A stretch of DNA of 64,000 nucleotides, from the NCBI GenBank assembly GCA_029861865.1, contig JAOTYL010000001.1, positions 434,536 to 498,535 of the forward strand, written 5' to 3'. The notes under the pieces were generated by a model, which was not told the origin of the DNA, did not search any database, and saw nothing but the letters and a program-made list of their open reading frames with translations. Source of the stretch: Myxococcales bacterium. GTDB lineage: Bacteria > Myxococcota_A > Polyangia > Polyangiales > Houyiibacteriaceae. This document shows, piece by piece, positions 36,093-49,947 of the stretch. Numbering within the stretch: position 1 is the stretch's first letter; each line of letters begins with the position of its first letter. Position numbers and translations under genes: made by a program.

Positions 36093-36290
36093 CCTCGGGT
36101 AGGTCTCCGGGCTTACTGCCTTGACCTCGATCGCCTTCCCAGCGTGACGCGCCAGTGGCTTGTCGATCGAGGTGTTGGGCCGCTTACCGTGGCGGGTCCG
36201 CGTCGGAATCTCACCGACTTCCCCGTTCGGAAACGGGATGTCTCCCCGTTCCCTGTCCCGCGTTTCCACCGAAAGCGCAGGACCCGAGAA
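36093..36290 (-). ncRNA. Cobalamin (adenosylcobalamin) riboswitch
   Basis: On the minus strand the leader of the TonB receptor gene holds the hallmark pieces in order: GTCGGTGAGATTCCGAC, then CCCGCCACGGTA, then GCCACTGGCGCGTCACGC followed by TGGGAAGG, then AAGCCCGGAGACCTACC (the B12 box). The 3' end lies about 26 bp before the start codon. The 5' boundary is approximate. It should repress the receptor when cobalamin is plentiful, probably by blocking translation initiation. Confidence 0.9.
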
Positions 36291-36337
36291 TCGAGACCAT
36301 GCGCTCAACGGTGGGCGCTGTCAAAGGTGGGCTTCGA

Positions 36338-37120
36338 TCACTTGCCTTTGAAGGTCGGTGAGCGCTTTTGCATCACGGCCATGGCTGCTTCCATGGCGTC
36401 CTCGGAATTGATGAGGGGGACTTGGGTTGGAACGATGTCGGCGATGGCCTTCTTCCATCCTTCGAGCAGAGACGCTTGTGCGTTCGCGAGAGCAGCTCGA
36501 ACCGCGAGGGGAGCCTGTGCGGCGATCCGTTCGGCGAGCTCGATCGCCCGGGTCAGCTGGGTACCGGGCGCGACGACCTCTTGGACGACACCAAGGCGAA
36601 ACCCCTCGGCAGCGTCGAACTCGTCTCCGGTGAGGACATAGCGCATCGCGTTCGAGTAGCCGGCGATTTGGACGAACCGGAAAGTGCCTCCTCCAGCGGG
36701 CATTATCCCGACGCGCACCTCCTTCAGGCCGAAAATCGTGCCTTCTGCGGCCACGCAAATGTCGGAGCAAAGGGCGATTTCGGTGCCGAGAGTGAAGCAA
36801 CGGCCATGTACCGCCGTCACCATGGGTGTCCTGCGAAGGCGGCCCACCACATGCCACGGATCCACCAGCTCCGCCGGGAGAGGCACCTTCCCGGCACGAA
36901 AGCTCGGCCCGACATTCATCAGGTCGAGACCGGTAGTCGTATCCCTGCCCTTTCCGTACACGACGATGGCACGAACGTCGTCGTCATCGTCGGCTTCGGT
37001 GAAGACCTCGGCGAGACGCTCGAACATTCTCACCGTGAATGCGTTGCGTTTGTCCGGCCGGTCGAAACCGATCAGCCCGATGCTCCCGCGTTTCTCGTAG
37101 TCGATGTCTCCGTCGCTCAT
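36338..37120 (-). CDS. Enoyl-CoA hydratase/isomerase family protein
   Basis: 260 residues from ATG at 37120; the longer frame upstream lacks a start signal and crosses the palindrome at 37151. Crotonase fold: GLIGFDRPDKRNAF, TTTGLDLMNVG, oxyanion hole HGRCFTLGTEIALCSDICVAAEG, then FGLKEVRVGIMPAGGGTFR with the catalytic Glu region. It adds water across, or isomerises, enoyl-CoA esters in fatty acid or related acyl-CoA metabolism. Cytoplasmic. Divergent from the M48 peptidase gene. Confidence 0.9.
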   Translation of the reverse strand: MSDGDIDYEKRGSIGLIGFDRPDKRNAFTVRMFERLAEVFTEADDDDDVRAIVVYGKGRDTTTGLDLMNVGPSFRAGKVPLPAELVDPWHVVGRLRRTPMVTAVHGRCFTLGTEIALCSDICVAAEGTIFGLKEVRVGIMPAGGGTFRFVQIAGYSNAMRYVLTGDEFDAAEGFRLGVVQEVVAPGTQLTRAIELAERIAAQAPLAVRAALANAQASLLEGWKKAIADIVPTQVPLINSEDAMEAAMAVMQKRSPTFKGK

Positions 37121-37150
37121 GTTCGATCGATACCCCGCTTTAACCCTTCG

Positions 37151-37174
37151 AAAAAGGGGACTGTCCCCTTTTTT
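37151..37174. repeat. Palindromic repeat, copy 3, in a divergent promoter region
   Basis: AAAAAGGGGACTGTCCCC with a following T run, preceded by TTTAACCC, matches the copies at 7965-7985 and 9132-9152. Here it lies between the divergent starts of the enoyl-CoA hydratase (37120) and M48 peptidase (37222) genes, so a simple terminator role does not fit well. Confidence 0.65.
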
Positions 37175-37221
37175 AGGGCCGTCGCGGTCGGCGAAAATGC
37201 AGGTATGCTGGAGGTGATGTG

Positions 37222-38052
37222 ATGGGACGCTGGCGTTTTCGACTGTTAGGACTGCTCTTACTCGGCCTTGGGGTCGCGGCATGTTCGACCACGATGACTG
37301 GGCGTCGGCAGCTCACGTTGATCGACGATGCCAAAATGGACGAGATGGGCCTGGCGGCTTTTGCGAGCCTCAAGCAGCAGGGAGAGCTGAGTCAGGATGT
37401 GATGGTCAACGATTATGTGCAGTGCGTCGCTACTGCGATCTTGGAGGTGATTCCGCCAGGGGCCGGGCCCAAGAACGGCAAGTGGGAAGCCCTGGTGTTC
37501 GACGACCCGACACCCAACGCGTTTGCCCTGCCCGGAGGAAAGATCGGCGTGCATACGGGCATGCTCGATGTGGCGACCACCCCTGGTCAGCTTGCGGCGG
37601 TGCTCGGCCACGAGGTGGGGCACGTGCTGCTACGACATGGGAACGAGCGGATGTCGCAATCGATCCTGGCAGACAGCGCGGTCCAGGCAGGCTCGATCGC
37701 CGCGGGTGCAGCCGTTCCGGAATACCAGGATCTGATCGTGGGTGGCCTCGGCGTCGGTGCGCAGTATGGTGTGCTCCTGCCCTTCAGCCGCAAGCACGAG
37801 GTCGAGGCCGATCAGGTCGGCCAGATCTTCATGGCGGAAGCGGGCTTTTATCCGGTCGAGGCGATCACCTTGTGGCAAAAGATGGCCGAGCTCGGCAACG
37901 AGGCCCCGGAGCAGTGGCAGTCGACGCACCCCTCTGATCAGACCCGAATCGCGCGGCTTCAAAGAAACCTTCCGAGGGCGATGCGCGACTACGAGACAGC
38001 GAGAGCAGCAGGGAAGGATCCCGTCTGTGTCCCGCCGGTGGTCTACGAATGA
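37222..38052 (+). CDS. M48-family zinc metalloprotease lipoprotein
   Basis: 276 residues from ATG at 37222, with TGGAGG 7-8 nt upstream. Signal peptide RLLGLLLLGLGVAACSTT ends at a lipobox, so it is anchored in the periplasm. The catalytic motif HEVGH (130-134) and EVEAD as third zinc ligand, plus THPSDQTRIARLQ near the end, are typical of LoiP/YggG-like M48C peptidases that degrade misfolded envelope proteins. Stop is 3 bp from the convergent dehalogenase gene. Confidence 0.92.
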   Translation: MGRWRFRLLGLLLLGLGVAACSTTMTGRRQLTLIDDAKMDEMGLAAFASLKQQGELSQDVMVNDYVQCVATAILEVIPPGAGPKNGKWEALVFDDPTPNAFALPGGKIGVHTGMLDVATTPGQLAAVLGHEVGHVLLRHGNERMSQSILADSAVQAGSIAAGAAVPEYQDLIVGGLGVGAQYGVLLPFSRKHEVEADQVGQIFMAEAGFYPVEAITLWQKMAELGNEAPEQWQSTHPSDQTRIARLQRNLPRAMRDYETARAAGKDPVCVPPVVYE

Positions 38053-38055
38053 CGC

Positions 38056-38940
38056 TCAGGCGTGCTTTTGAATGAACGCCGCCACCGCTTGGCCGATCTC
38101 CGCCGGTGAATCCTCTTGGATGAAGTGCAGGCCCTTGACGGTGATCTCCTCTTGGTTGCCGAACTCGCGACAGAAGTCGCGATGACCCCCGGTGAGAATG
38201 ATCCCCGGCTCGGCATTGACGAAGAGCTTCGGGATGGCGTCCGCGCGGGTGAGCCAGTCGGCATACGCCTCGACGATCTTGTGCACGTCCTTTGGCTCGC
38301 CGCCGATCGGGATCTGCCGAGGCCAGGTGAGAGTCGGGCGTCGAGACTCGCCAGCCTCGACAAACGGTGCGCGATACCGTTCCATCTCTTCGTCGCTCAG
38401 CTTGCGCAGGATCGACGCCGGGAGGATGCGTTCGACGAAGACGTTTTTTTCGAGAACGATCTCTTCGCCGGCCGGTGAGCGCATGGCCTGGAAGATCTTG
38501 CGCGCGCCTTCGGCCCAGTCGTCCCAGCTCGGAACCGGACGAACGATCGCCTCCATGTAGCCGATGCCTTTGACCCGTTCGGGGTGTCTTCGCGCCCAAT
38601 GAAACCCGAGACCCGAACCCCAGTCGTGGATGACGAGGAACACCGGTTCCTCGCCGACGACCGAATTGAACCAAGCGTCGAGGTAGCGGCGGTGGTCGAC
38701 GAAGGTGTAACCACTCGAGCTCGGGCCCGACTCGCCCATGCCGATCAGGTCCGGTGCGAGGCAGCGCGCGACGGGTGCGACCTCTTTGATGACGTTGCGC
38801 CAGAGGTATGACGAGGTTGGGTTTCCGTGGAGGAACACCGCAGTGACGGGACCACGCCCCGTGTCGACGTAGGCCATCTCGCTATCTTCGACGGCGACGC
38901 GCTTCCTCGGGTGCGGGTCTTCGGCGGATATGGTGCTCAT
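38056..38940 (-). CDS. Haloalkane dehalogenase-like alpha/beta hydrolase
   Basis: 294 residues from ATG at 38940. The catalytic parts of haloalkane dehalogenase subfamily II are all visible: halide-binding Asn in HGNPTSSYLWR, nucleophile Asp and halide-binding Trp in VIHDWGSGLGF, catalytic Glu in GYMEAIVRP, and the catalytic His in GLHFIQEDSP. The cap domain matches (ILPASILRKLSDEEMERYRAPF). It hydrolyses haloalkanes to alcohols with halide release; the natural substrate is unknown. Divergent from PPK2. Confidence 0.92.
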   Translation of the reverse strand: MSTISAEDPHPRKRVAVEDSEMAYVDTGRGPVTAVFLHGNPTSSYLWRNVIKEVAPVARCLAPDLIGMGESGPSSSGYTFVDHRRYLDAWFNSVVGEEPVFLVIHDWGSGLGFHWARRHPERVKGIGYMEAIVRPVPSWDDWAEGARKIFQAMRSPAGEEIVLEKNVFVERILPASILRKLSDEEMERYRAPFVEAGESRRPTLTWPRQIPIGGEPKDVHKIVEAYADWLTRADAIPKLFVNAEPGIILTGGHRDFCREFGNQEEITVKGLHFIQEDSPAEIGQAVAAFIQKHA

Positions 38941-39000
38941 GAACGCTTTCGTACCCCAGGCCTCTATTCCAATCAATACCGGCCGCGTATAGTCGGGACA

Positions 39001-39882
39001 ATGAGCACGAAGGAACTTTGGACTGCCGCGCCGGACGCTTTTCTGGTTCCGGCCAACGGCACGTTCAAAATCGCCGGGGCTCCCACCGATCCGCCCGGCA
39101 AAGTCGACAAATCAGACCTCGAGGACGAGTTGGAGCAGCACGTGGGAGCGATTCGCGACCTTCAGCGCAAGCTTTACGCATCCGACGACTACTCGGTGCT
39201 GTTCGTGTTCCAGGCCATGGATGCTGCCGGCAAAGACGGGACGATTCGGGCGGTGTTCACAGGTGTCAACCCTGCGGGCTTTCAGGTGTCCGCGTTCAAA
39301 GCGCCGTCCCACGAGGAGCTCGACCACGACTTTCTCTGGCGGATTGCGAAACGATTGCCCGAGCGAGGCCGAATCGGCGTCTTCAACAGAAGCCACTACG
39401 AAGAGGTGATCATCGTTAGGGTTCATCCGGAGTTTCTCGACAAGCAGAAGTTGCCTCGAATGGATCTGGAGAACATCTGGGCAGAGCGATACGAGTCGAT
39501 TCGGAGCTTCGAAAAGCATCTCGCGCGAAACGGCACCATCATCGTGAAGTTCTTTTTGAACGTGTCGCTGGCGCAACAGAAGCGCCGGCTCATCCGACGG
39601 ATCGACAAGCCGAGCTCCAACTGGAAGTTCAACCCAGACGACGTGGCCGAGCGAGAGCGATGGCCGGAGTACATGCAGGCCTTCGAGGATGCGCTGAACG
39701 AGACCTCTCGACCCTGGGCCCCGTGGTGCGCGATTCCCGCCGATCACAAGCCCTACATGCGAGTGCAAGTAGCCCGCATCATCGAGGCGACCTTGACGAG
39801 TCTCGGAGTGGACTTCCCGACCATCAGCGACGAAGCGCGCGCAGCGCTGGCAGACTGCCGGAGCCTACTCGAAGGCCAGTGA
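39001..39882 (+). CDS. ppk2: Polyphosphate kinase 2 (PPK2-type)
   Basis: 293 residues from ATG at 39001. Transfers phosphate between polyphosphate and nucleotides. The Walker A region FQAMDAAGKDGTIR, FNRSHYEEVIIVRVHPEFL, and FFLNVSLAQQKRRLIRRIDKPSSNWKF are diagnostic of the PPK2 family; length fits a single-domain form. A TATAGT box is 7 bp before the ATG, so the transcript may be leaderless or nearly so. Cytoplasmic; stands alone between the dehalogenase and thiD. Confidence 0.95.
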   Translation: MSTKELWTAAPDAFLVPANGTFKIAGAPTDPPGKVDKSDLEDELEQHVGAIRDLQRKLYASDDYSVLFVFQAMDAAGKDGTIRAVFTGVNPAGFQVSAFKAPSHEELDHDFLWRIAKRLPERGRIGVFNRSHYEEVIIVRVHPEFLDKQKLPRMDLENIWAERYESIRSFEKHLARNGTIIVKFFLNVSLAQQKRRLIRRIDKPSSNWKFNPDDVAERERWPEYMQAFEDALNETSRPWAPWCAIPADHKPYMRVQVARIIEATLTSLGVDFPTISDEARAALADCRSLLEGQ

Positions 39883-39925
39883 TCGCTCGGCTTGCGGTTC
39901 TTCCCGGGCCGCGCAGGATTCCGCC

Positions 39926-40723
39926 GTGACTCCCATCGTGCTCACGGTTGCCGGCTCGGATCCATCTGGAGGGGCAGGGCTGCAGGCCGACCTCAAGACG
40001 ATTCATCGGCACGAAGCCTACGGCGCTGCAGTCGCAACCCTGGTTACCGTGCAGAACACGCGCGGTGTCGAGAGGGTCGACGTCCTTTCGGCGGAGCTCG
40101 TTCGCGCTCAACTCGACAATTTGCTGACTGACATGGCTCCGCAGGCGGCGAAAACCGGGGCGCTCGGTTCTCGAGAGGTGGTCCGTGAGGTCGGCGCGGT
40201 CGTCAGAGCTGCGTCGTTTCCGTGGGTCGTCGACCCGGTCTGGGTGCCAACACGCGGCCGGCCGCTTTCAAACGAAGACCTCGGGGAGGCTCTGCGAAGC
40301 GACCTGATTCCCTTTGCCACCCTGGTGACGCCCAACGTCGAAGAAGCGTCGGGCCTGGCGGGCATTTCGGTGCGGACGCTCGACGACGCGCGGGAGGCAG
40401 CCAATCGGATCGCCTCTCTTGGGGCCAAAGCGGTCTTGGTCACCGGGGGCGATCTCGAAGGCGCCGCCCGAGGGATCGACGTCCTGTTCTACGAGGGCGC
40501 CGTGCAGGAGCTCCGCGCTGGGTCGGTCGCCGAGGGCGAGTTCCATGGGACGGGCTGCACCTTGTCCGCTGCGATCGCAACCCGGTTAGCATTTGGGGAT
40601 GACATCCCAACCGCGGTCGTGCGGGCCAAGGCCTGGCTCGATGGGGCGCTCGCCCATGCATTCGCGGTGGGGAAGGGTGCCAGGCCGGTCAATCATCTCT
40701 GGAAGGTCGACCGCGAACCTTAG
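39926..40723 (+). CDS. thiD: Hydroxymethylpyrimidine/phosphomethylpyrimidine kinase
   Basis: 265 residues from GTG at 39926. Phosphorylates HMP and HMP-P to HMP-PP for thiamine synthesis. Ribokinase-fold motifs are present: VAGSDPSGGAGLQADLKT, VDPVWVPTRG, TPNVEEASGLAG, and the ATP/anion hole EFHGTGCTLSAAIATRL with catalytic Cys-adjacent Gly loop. No other thiamine genes are nearby, but the Rieske-ThDP enzyme elsewhere in the window needs thiamine diphosphate. Confidence 0.92.
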   Translation: MTPIVLTVAGSDPSGGAGLQADLKTIHRHEAYGAAVATLVTVQNTRGVERVDVLSAELVRAQLDNLLTDMAPQAAKTGALGSREVVREVGAVVRAASFPWVVDPVWVPTRGRPLSNEDLGEALRSDLIPFATLVTPNVEEASGLAGISVRTLDDAREAANRIASLGAKAVLVTGGDLEGAARGIDVLFYEGAVQELRAGSVAEGEFHGTGCTLSAAIATRLAFGDDIPTAVVRAKAWLDGALAHAFAVGKGARPVNHLWKVDREP

Positions 40724-40818
40724 ACTGGATCGAGGTTTCTGGGATGCTTTAGTTGCCTCGCCTTTCGGGGTGCTGCTACATGCGAGCAGGTTTGCAAAGA
40801 GGGGACTGAGCGAAGCGG

Positions 40819-43173
40819 ATGGCGCGGCGGCGCAAGAAGAAGACCACACCTCAAATAGAGCTTCCAATCGATAGTATCGAGGACGCTTCCCTCGTCGAGG
40901 AGACACGTCGGCGGTACCTGAACTACGCCCTCAGCGTCATTACATCCCGGGCGCTCCCCGACGTGCGCGACGGGCTCAAGCCGGTGCAGCGTCGGATCCT
41001 CTACACGATGTACAACGAGCTGCGGCTCCGGAGTGACGTCAAGCACCGGAAATCGGCAGCCATCGTTGGCGACGTGATGGGCAAATTCCACCCTCATGGC
41101 GACACGGCGATCTATGACGCACTGGCTCGCATGGCGCAGCCGTTCACGTTGCGAGAGCCGCTGGTCGATGGTCGAGGGAACTTCGGCTCCCCCGACGGAG
41201 ATTCGGCGGCCGCCATGCGGTACACCGAGGCGCGCCTCCAGAAATTATCCGATGAGCTCCTCGTCGAGCTTGCCAAAAAGACCGTCGCCTACAGGCCCAA
41301 CTACGACGGCCGGCTATTCGAGCCGGTCGTGTTGCCCGCCCGCTTTCCCAATCTTTTGGTCAACGGCTCGCAAGGGATCGCGGTCGGGATGGCGACTTCG
41401 ATTCCGCCACACAATCTAGTCGAGGTGATCCAGGCCTGCGTTGCGCTCGTCGATGGAGACTTGACGACGAAGCAGCTGATGAAGTTCGTGAAGGGGCCCG
41501 ACTTCCCGACCGGGGGCGAGCTGGTGAGCAGCAAGCAGGAGCTCGCCACCGCTTACGAGAACGGCCAGGGGTCACTCAAGCTTCGCGGAGAGTGGAAGGT
41601 CGAAAAGCCAAGGAAGGGCAGCCCGATCATCGTCATCCATTCGATTCCGTACAGCGTGGAGCGGCGTGCGGTGGTCGAGAAGATCGCCGAAGCGATCATT
41701 CAAAAGAAGATGCCAGGCCTGATCGACGTCAGGGACGAGAGCACCGATGACTGCCGCATCGTTTGCGAAATCAAGACAGATGCCGATCCGCAGTTGATCA
41801 TGGCCTATCTCTACAAGCACACCCCGCTCCAAACCAACGTCCAGGTGAACCTCACCTGTTTGGTGCCCACCTCGAACCCCGAGGTCGCCGCGCCGCAACG
41901 GATCGGGCTGAGGGAGATCCTCAAGCACTTTCTCGATTTCCGCATGGAGGTGGTGACCAAGCGGCTGGAATTCGAGCTCGAGCAGCTTCAGAACCGCATC
42001 CACATTCTCGAGGGTTTCGTCATCGTATTCGACGCACTCGACGAAGCCATTCGCATCATCCGTCGGTCAGAGGGAAAGCAGGACGCTGCCGCAAAGCTCA
42101 TCAAGCGTTTCAAGCTCGACGAGCTCCAGGCTGACGCCATTCTCGAGCTCAAGCTCTACCGGCTCGCGAAGCTCCAGATCCTCGAGATTCGAAGCGAGCT
42201 CGAGGCGAAGCGTGGGGAGGCCAAGCGAGTCCAACGGCTCCTCAAGAGCCCCGCCGCGCTGTGGAAGCTGATCAAGGCCGAGCTTCAAGAGCTAAGCACG
42301 ACCTATGCCGACCCCCGCCGCACCAAGATCACCGCCAAGCTCGACGAACCCGAATTCGATGAAGAGGCCTTCATCGTGGATGAGGACGCGATGGTGGTCG
42401 TGACCGAGCAGGGTTGGGTGAAGCGTCAGCAGCGCGTGAAAGACGTCGCATCGACCCGAGTCCGCAAAGGCGATCGCGTGTTGGCGGTCCTCGCGGGGTC
42501 TACGAAGAGCACCGTTGGGTTCTTCAGTAGTAGTGGGGTCTGTTACGTGGCTCGTATCGTCGATGTGCCGGCGTCCACCGGGCATGGGACGCCTCTACAA
42601 ACCCTTTTCAAGATGGCCGACGGTGAGCGCATCGTAGGCGCGATCGGTTTCGATCCACGCTTTCTCGAGGTTCCGCCGCCCGAAGAAGAGTCGGACGAGC
42701 CCGAGCCGCCGTACGCGATAGCGGTCACCAGGGGCGGTCTTGCGTTGCGCTTCTCGTTGCGAAATCACCGCGACTCGTCCACCCGTTCGGGCCGTAAGTT
42801 CACGCGGCCCAAAGAGGGCGATGAAGTGGTCTACGTCGCCCCCGTCTTCGAGGAGGACTGCGTTGCCTGCGTCACCAAAGAGCGTCGGGCACTGGTCTGC
42901 GAAGCCGAGGATGTCTCGCTGCTCGCGGGCGCCGGGCGCGGTGTAAAGCTGATCAAGCTTCAAAAGGGCGATCAGGTGCTTGCTGCGCGAGTGCTGTCGT
43001 ATGACGACGATGCGCTCATCGCCAAGCGCGAGGGCGGGAGCGACTATCGAATCACCCTTCGCAAGTACGAGGTCGTGTCGCGAGGCGGGAAGGGGTTTCA
43101 GCTCTTCACGCGCGGGGCCGTTGAGGGAGAAGTCTACCAAGAACCTGAGATACCCGTGTTTCCGGAGGAGTAG
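40819..43173 (+). CDS. parC: DNA topoisomerase IV subunit A
   Basis: 784 residues. Breaks and rejoins DNA: the catalytic Tyr135 lies in AMRYTEARL. The quinolone-resistance region [19 protein letters not shown] is clear, with Thr at the Ser83-equivalent site and Asp at the Asp87-equivalent. The C-terminal region forms a beta-pinwheel but no GyrA-box QRRGG(R/K)G is seen, which favours ParC over GyrA. The stop overlaps the parE start by one base (TAGTG), so the two subunits are coupled. Confidence 0.93.
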   Translation: MARRRKKKTTPQIELPIDSIEDASLVEETRRRYLNYALSVITSRALPDVRDGLKPVQRRILYTMYNELRLRSDVKHRKSAAIVGDVMGKFHPHGDTAIYDALARMAQPFTLREPLVDGRGNFGSPDGDSAAAMRYTEARLQKLSDELLVELAKKTVAYRPNYDGRLFEPVVLPARFPNLLVNGSQGIAVGMATSIPPHNLVEVIQACVALVDGDLTTKQLMKFVKGPDFPTGGELVSSKQELATAYENGQGSLKLRGEWKVEKPRKGSPIIVIHSIPYSVERRAVVEKIAEAIIQKKMPGLIDVRDESTDDCRIVCEIKTDADPQLIMAYLYKHTPLQTNVQVNLTCLVPTSNPEVAAPQRIGLREILKHFLDFRMEVVTKRLEFELEQLQNRIHILEGFVIVFDALDEAIRIIRRSEGKQDAAAKLIKRFKLDELQADAILELKLYRLAKLQILEIRSELEAKRGEAKRVQRLLKSPAALWKLIKAELQELSTTYADPRRTKITAKLDEPEFDEEAFIVDEDAMVVVTEQGWVKRQQRVKDVASTRVRKGDRVLAVLAGSTKSTVGFFSSSGVCYVARIVDVPASTGHGTPLQTLFKMADGERIVGAIGFDPRFLEVPPPEEESDEPEPPYAIAVTRGGLALRFSLRNHRDSSTRSGRKFTRPKEGDEVVYVAPVFEEDCVACVTKERRALVCEAEDVSLLAGAGRGVKLIKLQKGDQVLAARVLSYDDDALIAKREGGSDYRITLRKYEVVSRGGKGFQLFTRGAVEGEVYQEPEIPVFPEE

Positions 43174-45080
43174 TGGCGTACACGGCGAAAGACATCGATG
43201 TTCTCGAAGGACTCGAGCCGGTTCGCAAGCGGCCCGCGATGTACATCGGCGGTGTCGATACGCATGGGTATCATCACCTGCTCTGGGAAGCGCTCGACAA
43301 CGCGGTCGACGAAGCGATCAACGGGTATGCCACCCGCATCGAGGTGGTCCTCGACGACGACCATCGCGGCGCGACCATCACCGACAACGGCCGGGGTATT
43401 CCCATAGACACACACCCGAAGTTCAAGCGTTCGGCGCTCGAGCTCATCTTGACGACCCTCCATGCTGGGGGGAAGTTCAGCGCGAAGAACTACCAAGTCG
43501 CCGGCGGCCTTCACGGGGTGGGCGCCTCGGTCGTCAACGCGCTGTCGTCCGAGCTGAAGGCGACCGTCTGGCGCGGCGGGCAAACGTACTCGCAAAGTTA
43601 CAAGCGGGGAAAGCCGACGAGCAAGCTCAAGAAGGGCGCCAAGACCAGTAAGCGCGGTACATCGATCCACTTTCGGCCGGACACGGAGGTCTTCGCCAAG
43701 CGCACCGCTTTTGACGCGGCGCGGGTGGCCGAGCGCCTCGAGGCAAAGACCTATCTGCACCGGGGACTCAAGATCGTCTTTGTCGATGGCAAAACCAATG
43801 AGCGCACCGAGTTCGAGCATCCGGGTGGCATCGTCGACTTCCTTGAAAAGCTAGTCGCCGAACGGGGCAAGCCCTCGGTGCATGCCGACCCGTTCACCCT
43901 CGAGCACGACGAAGACCCTCGGCTCGAGGTTTCTCTTCGGTGGACCGAAGCCACTGACGAAGTGATTCGGTCATATGCGAACGGAATTCCCACGGGCTCC
44001 GGCGGCGCGCACGAAAACGGATTCAAGCAAGGCCTTGCCAAGGCGATTCGCAATCACATGGATACGCATAAGCTCACGCCCAAAGGCGTCAAGGTCAGCG
44101 CGGACGACATTCGCGAAGGCTTGGTCGCGTTGGTGAGTGTGTATGTGCATGAGCCGCAGTTTCAGGGGCAGACCAAGGACCGGCTCAACAACCCGGAAGT
44201 AACTGCGGAGATCGAGACCTCGGTGCGCACCGGGTTCGAGCAGTGGCTGTTGAACAACAAGACCTCGGCCGACGCGATCGTCGCGCGGGTCATCATTTCG
44301 GCGCGCGCCCGAGCCGCGAGTCGAGCCGCAAACCAGCAGGTGTCCCGCAAAACGGCGGTGAGCCATCGTCTCAACCTCCCAGGCAAGCTCGCTGACTGTT
44401 CCAGCACCAACCCCGATGTGAGCGAGCTCTTCCTGGTCGAGGGTGATAGCGCGGGGGGCAACGCCAAGCAGGGGCGTGACCGCAAGACTCAGGCAATCCT
44501 GCCGCTCCGGGGCAAGGTGCTGAACGCCGAGAGGGCTTCGCAAGCGCAGATCCTCGCCAACCGAGAGCTGCAAGACATCGTGAGCGCTCTTGGCTGTGGC
44601 ATCGGCAAAGACTTCGACATCTCTAAACTGCGTTACGGACGGGTGTTTTTGCTCATGGACGCCGACAGCGACGGCCACCACATCGCAACCCTCTTGCTAA
44701 CGTTTTTCTTTCGTATGCTGCCGGGCTTGGTTCGGGCGGGGCACGTGTTTCTCGCGCAACCGCCGCTCTACCGAATCGACGTAGGAAAGCAGGTCCACTG
44801 GGCGCTCGATGATGCCGAGCGCGACCGAGTCATTGCAGACGCGCCGGGGAATGCGAAGGTCGAGATCAGCCGCTTCAAGGGTCTCGGTGAGATGACTGCT
44901 GAGGAGCTTCGCGAGACCACCCTCGACAAGACGCGCCGCCGAGCTCTACGCGTGACCGTCGATGGCGAGCTCGAAGCCGACCGGGTGTTTAGCGAGCTCA
45001 TGGGCAAAGACCCCTCGGCACGCTTCCAGTTCATCATGGAACGCGCCCCGCAGGCCGACGCAGTCGAGCTAGATTTGTAG
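43173..45080 (+). CDS. parE: DNA topoisomerase IV subunit B
   Basis: 635 residues from GTG at 43173. GHKL ATPase domain with [22 protein letters not shown] and [15 protein letters not shown]; transducer; TOPRIM domain with EGDSAGG and [10 protein letters not shown], and C-terminal RFKGLGEM. Length is close to ParE (about 630) and it lacks the GyrB insert. Together with ParC it decatenates daughter chromosomes. Confidence 0.94.
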   Translation: MAYTAKDIDVLEGLEPVRKRPAMYIGGVDTHGYHHLLWEALDNAVDEAINGYATRIEVVLDDDHRGATITDNGRGIPIDTHPKFKRSALELILTTLHAGGKFSAKNYQVAGGLHGVGASVVNALSSELKATVWRGGQTYSQSYKRGKPTSKLKKGAKTSKRGTSIHFRPDTEVFAKRTAFDAARVAERLEAKTYLHRGLKIVFVDGKTNERTEFEHPGGIVDFLEKLVAERGKPSVHADPFTLEHDEDPRLEVSLRWTEATDEVIRSYANGIPTGSGGAHENGFKQGLAKAIRNHMDTHKLTPKGVKVSADDIREGLVALVSVYVHEPQFQGQTKDRLNNPEVTAEIETSVRTGFEQWLLNNKTSADAIVARVIISARARAASRAANQQVSRKTAVSHRLNLPGKLADCSSTNPDVSELFLVEGDSAGGNAKQGRDRKTQAILPLRGKVLNAERASQAQILANRELQDIVSALGCGIGKDFDISKLRYGRVFLLMDADSDGHHIATLLLTFFFRMLPGLVRAGHVFLAQPPLYRIDVGKQVHWALDDAERDRVIADAPGNAKVEISRFKGLGEMTAEELRETTLDKTRRRALRVTVDGELEADRVFSELMGKDPSARFQFIMERAPQADAVELDL

Positions 45081-45158
45081 CAACGCGTTTTTTTGACCAG
45101 GTGGGCGGGTTCTGGTTCAACGGCTTCAGGAAGCACTTCAATAACTCCGGGGTCGGTG

Positions 45159-48067
<2,909 letters not shown>

Positions 48068-48108
48068 GGGTCGCTCGACCGGCCTAGGCCCGCGTGTTAG
48101 ATCGCCAC

Positions 48109-49653
48109 ATGATTGCGGATGGGGTCCTGATCCTCGACTTTGGATCGCAATATACGCAGCTGATCGCCCGGCGGATTCGGGAGCAACACGTCTACTGCGA
48201 AATTCAGCCCGGCACCTATCCGCTCGAATCGGTCCGGGCAACGTCTCCGCGGGCGATCATCCTGAGTGGGGGCCCGGCCAGCGTGTTTGCCGAGAACGCC
48301 CCTACCGTCGATCCGGGCGTGTTCGACCTCGGCGTACCGGTTCTCGGCATCTGCTATGGGATGCAGCTGTTGAGCCACCTCCTCGGGGGGAAGGTCGAGC
48401 GGGCGGACGAGCGAGAGTACGGGCCGGCTCGTGTCGAGGTGCTGCGGGCCGAGGGGCTCCTGCACGGTTTTGGCGTCGGGAGTCATCTCGACGTGTGGAT
48501 GAGCCACGGCGACCGCGTAGAAAGCCTTCCTACGGGGTTCGAAGTGATCGCGCGAACATCGAGCAGCCCGTTTGCGGCGGTCGCCAATGTCGAACGCCAG
48601 ATTTTCGGCGTGCAGTTTCATCCCGAGGTTGCGCACACACCTCGTGGCGTCGAGATGCTGCGCGCGTTCTTGTTCGAGGTCGCGGGGTGTGAGCCCAACT
48701 GGACGCCTGGCTCGTTCGTCGAGCAGACGGTCGAGTCGATAAGGCGCCAGGCTGGGGATCGGTCCGTGATCTGCGGGTTGTCGGGTGGCGTCGACTCGTC
48801 AGTCGCTGCGATGCTCGTCTCCAAGGCAATTGGCGACCAGCTGACCTGCATCTTCGTCGACAACGGCTTGCTCCGAAAGGATGAGCCTGAGAGCGTGGTC
48901 CACACGTTCCGCGATCACTTTGGGCTCAAGCTCGTTCACGTCGATGCGGCCGACGAGTTTCTCGAAGCCCTTCATGGGGTGAGCGACCCGGAGCAAAAGC
49001 GAAAGATCATCGGACGCGTGTTCATCGACGTCTTTCAGCGCGAAGCAGAGAAGCTCGGCAACGTCGGCTTTCTCGTGCAAGGCACCCTATACCCGGACGT
49101 GATCGAGAGCCTCTCGTTTAAGGGTCCGAGCGCTGTGATCAAGAGCCACCACAACGTCGGTGGCCTACCGGAGACGCTTCATCTCGAGCTGATCGAACCG
49201 CTTCGTTTACTATTCAAAGACGAAGTTCGAGAGGTCGGCGAGGCGATGGGGATGCCACACGACGTCCTTTGGCGGCATCCATTCCCAGGGCCCGGCTTGG
49301 CCGTCCGTTGTCCGGGAGCGATCGACCGGGAGAAGCTAGACATTCTTCGAGAAGCCGATGCGATTTTCGAAGAAGAAATTAGGGTAGCCGACCTCTACGA
49401 CAAGATTTGGCAAGCGTTCTGCGTGATCTTGCCGGTGCGGACGGTCGGGGTCATGGGCGACGAGCGCACATACGACTATGTCGTGGCCATTCGCGCCGTC
49501 GATTCGCGGGATGGCATGACAGCGGACTGGTCGCGGATTCCACACGAGGTGCTCGCCCGCATCTCGACCCGCATCATCAATGAGGTGCGTGGATGCAATC
49601 GCGTCTGTTACGACATTTCGTCGAAGCCTCCTTCGACCATCGAGTGGGAATGA
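48109..49653 (+). CDS. guaA: GMP synthase (glutamine-hydrolysing)
   Basis: 514 residues from ATG at 48109; a GTG at 48094 in frame is a less likely start. Converts XMP to GMP using glutamine and ATP. Class I amidotransferase with triad Cys82 in GICYGMQ and the His-Glu pair in [10 protein letters not shown]-loop ATPase [13 protein letters not shown]; dimerisation domain to the end [15 protein letters not shown]. Follows guaB directly; its stop overlaps the next gene's start (ATGA). Confidence 0.97.
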   Translation: MIADGVLILDFGSQYTQLIARRIREQHVYCEIQPGTYPLESVRATSPRAIILSGGPASVFAENAPTVDPGVFDLGVPVLGICYGMQLLSHLLGGKVERADEREYGPARVEVLRAEGLLHGFGVGSHLDVWMSHGDRVESLPTGFEVIARTSSSPFAAVANVERQIFGVQFHPEVAHTPRGVEMLRAFLFEVAGCEPNWTPGSFVEQTVESIRRQAGDRSVICGLSGGVDSSVAAMLVSKAIGDQLTCIFVDNGLLRKDEPESVVHTFRDHFGLKLVHVDAADEFLEALHGVSDPEQKRKIIGRVFIDVFQREAEKLGNVGFLVQGTLYPDVIESLSFKGPSAVIKSHHNVGGLPETLHLELIEPLRLLFKDEVREVGEAMGMPHDVLWRHPFPGPGLAVRCPGAIDREKLDILREADAIFEEEIRVADLYDKIWQAFCVILPVRTVGVMGDERTYDYVVAIRAVDSRDGMTADWSRIPHEVLARISTRIINEVRGCNRVCYDISSKPPSTIEWE

Positions 49654-49946
49654 GAGTCATCGTTCTATTGACTGCGCTCGCAGCGGTCGGCTGTGCCAAG
49701 AAAGACGCCATCCGCAGCGAGCCCGCGCGGCTCAAAGTGGTCGCCACCCCGTCCAATGCCTCGGTCTACCTCGATGGCCACTATTTTGGGCGCGCCAAGG
49801 TGCTCGCGATCGAGCCGAAGGTGCTCGTCCCGGGAATGCATTTGATGACCGTCACCGCCGAGGACTACTTCCCACACGACATGGAGCTCAACCTGCCGCC
49901 GGGCACCACGACGGTGGAGATCAAGCTCCGGCCAATGCCCCCGTAG
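49650..49946 (+). CDS. PEGA-domain lipoprotein
   Basis: 98 residues from ATG at 49650 overlapping the guaA stop (ATGA), so translationally coupled. Signal peptide [14 protein letters not shown] ends at the lipobox Cys of GCAKKD. The remaining sequence is a PEGA beta domain: [43 protein letters not shown] (in parts) and [13 protein letters not shown] domains occur in surface lipoproteins with structural roles. Hexanucleotide array IV starts 2 bp after the stop. Confidence 0.85.
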   Translation: MRVIVLLTALAAVGCAKKDAIRSEPARLKVVATPSNASVYLDGHYFGRAKVLAIEPKVLVPGMHLMTVTAEDYFPHDMELNLPPGTTTVEIKLRPMPP

Positions 49947-49947
49947 G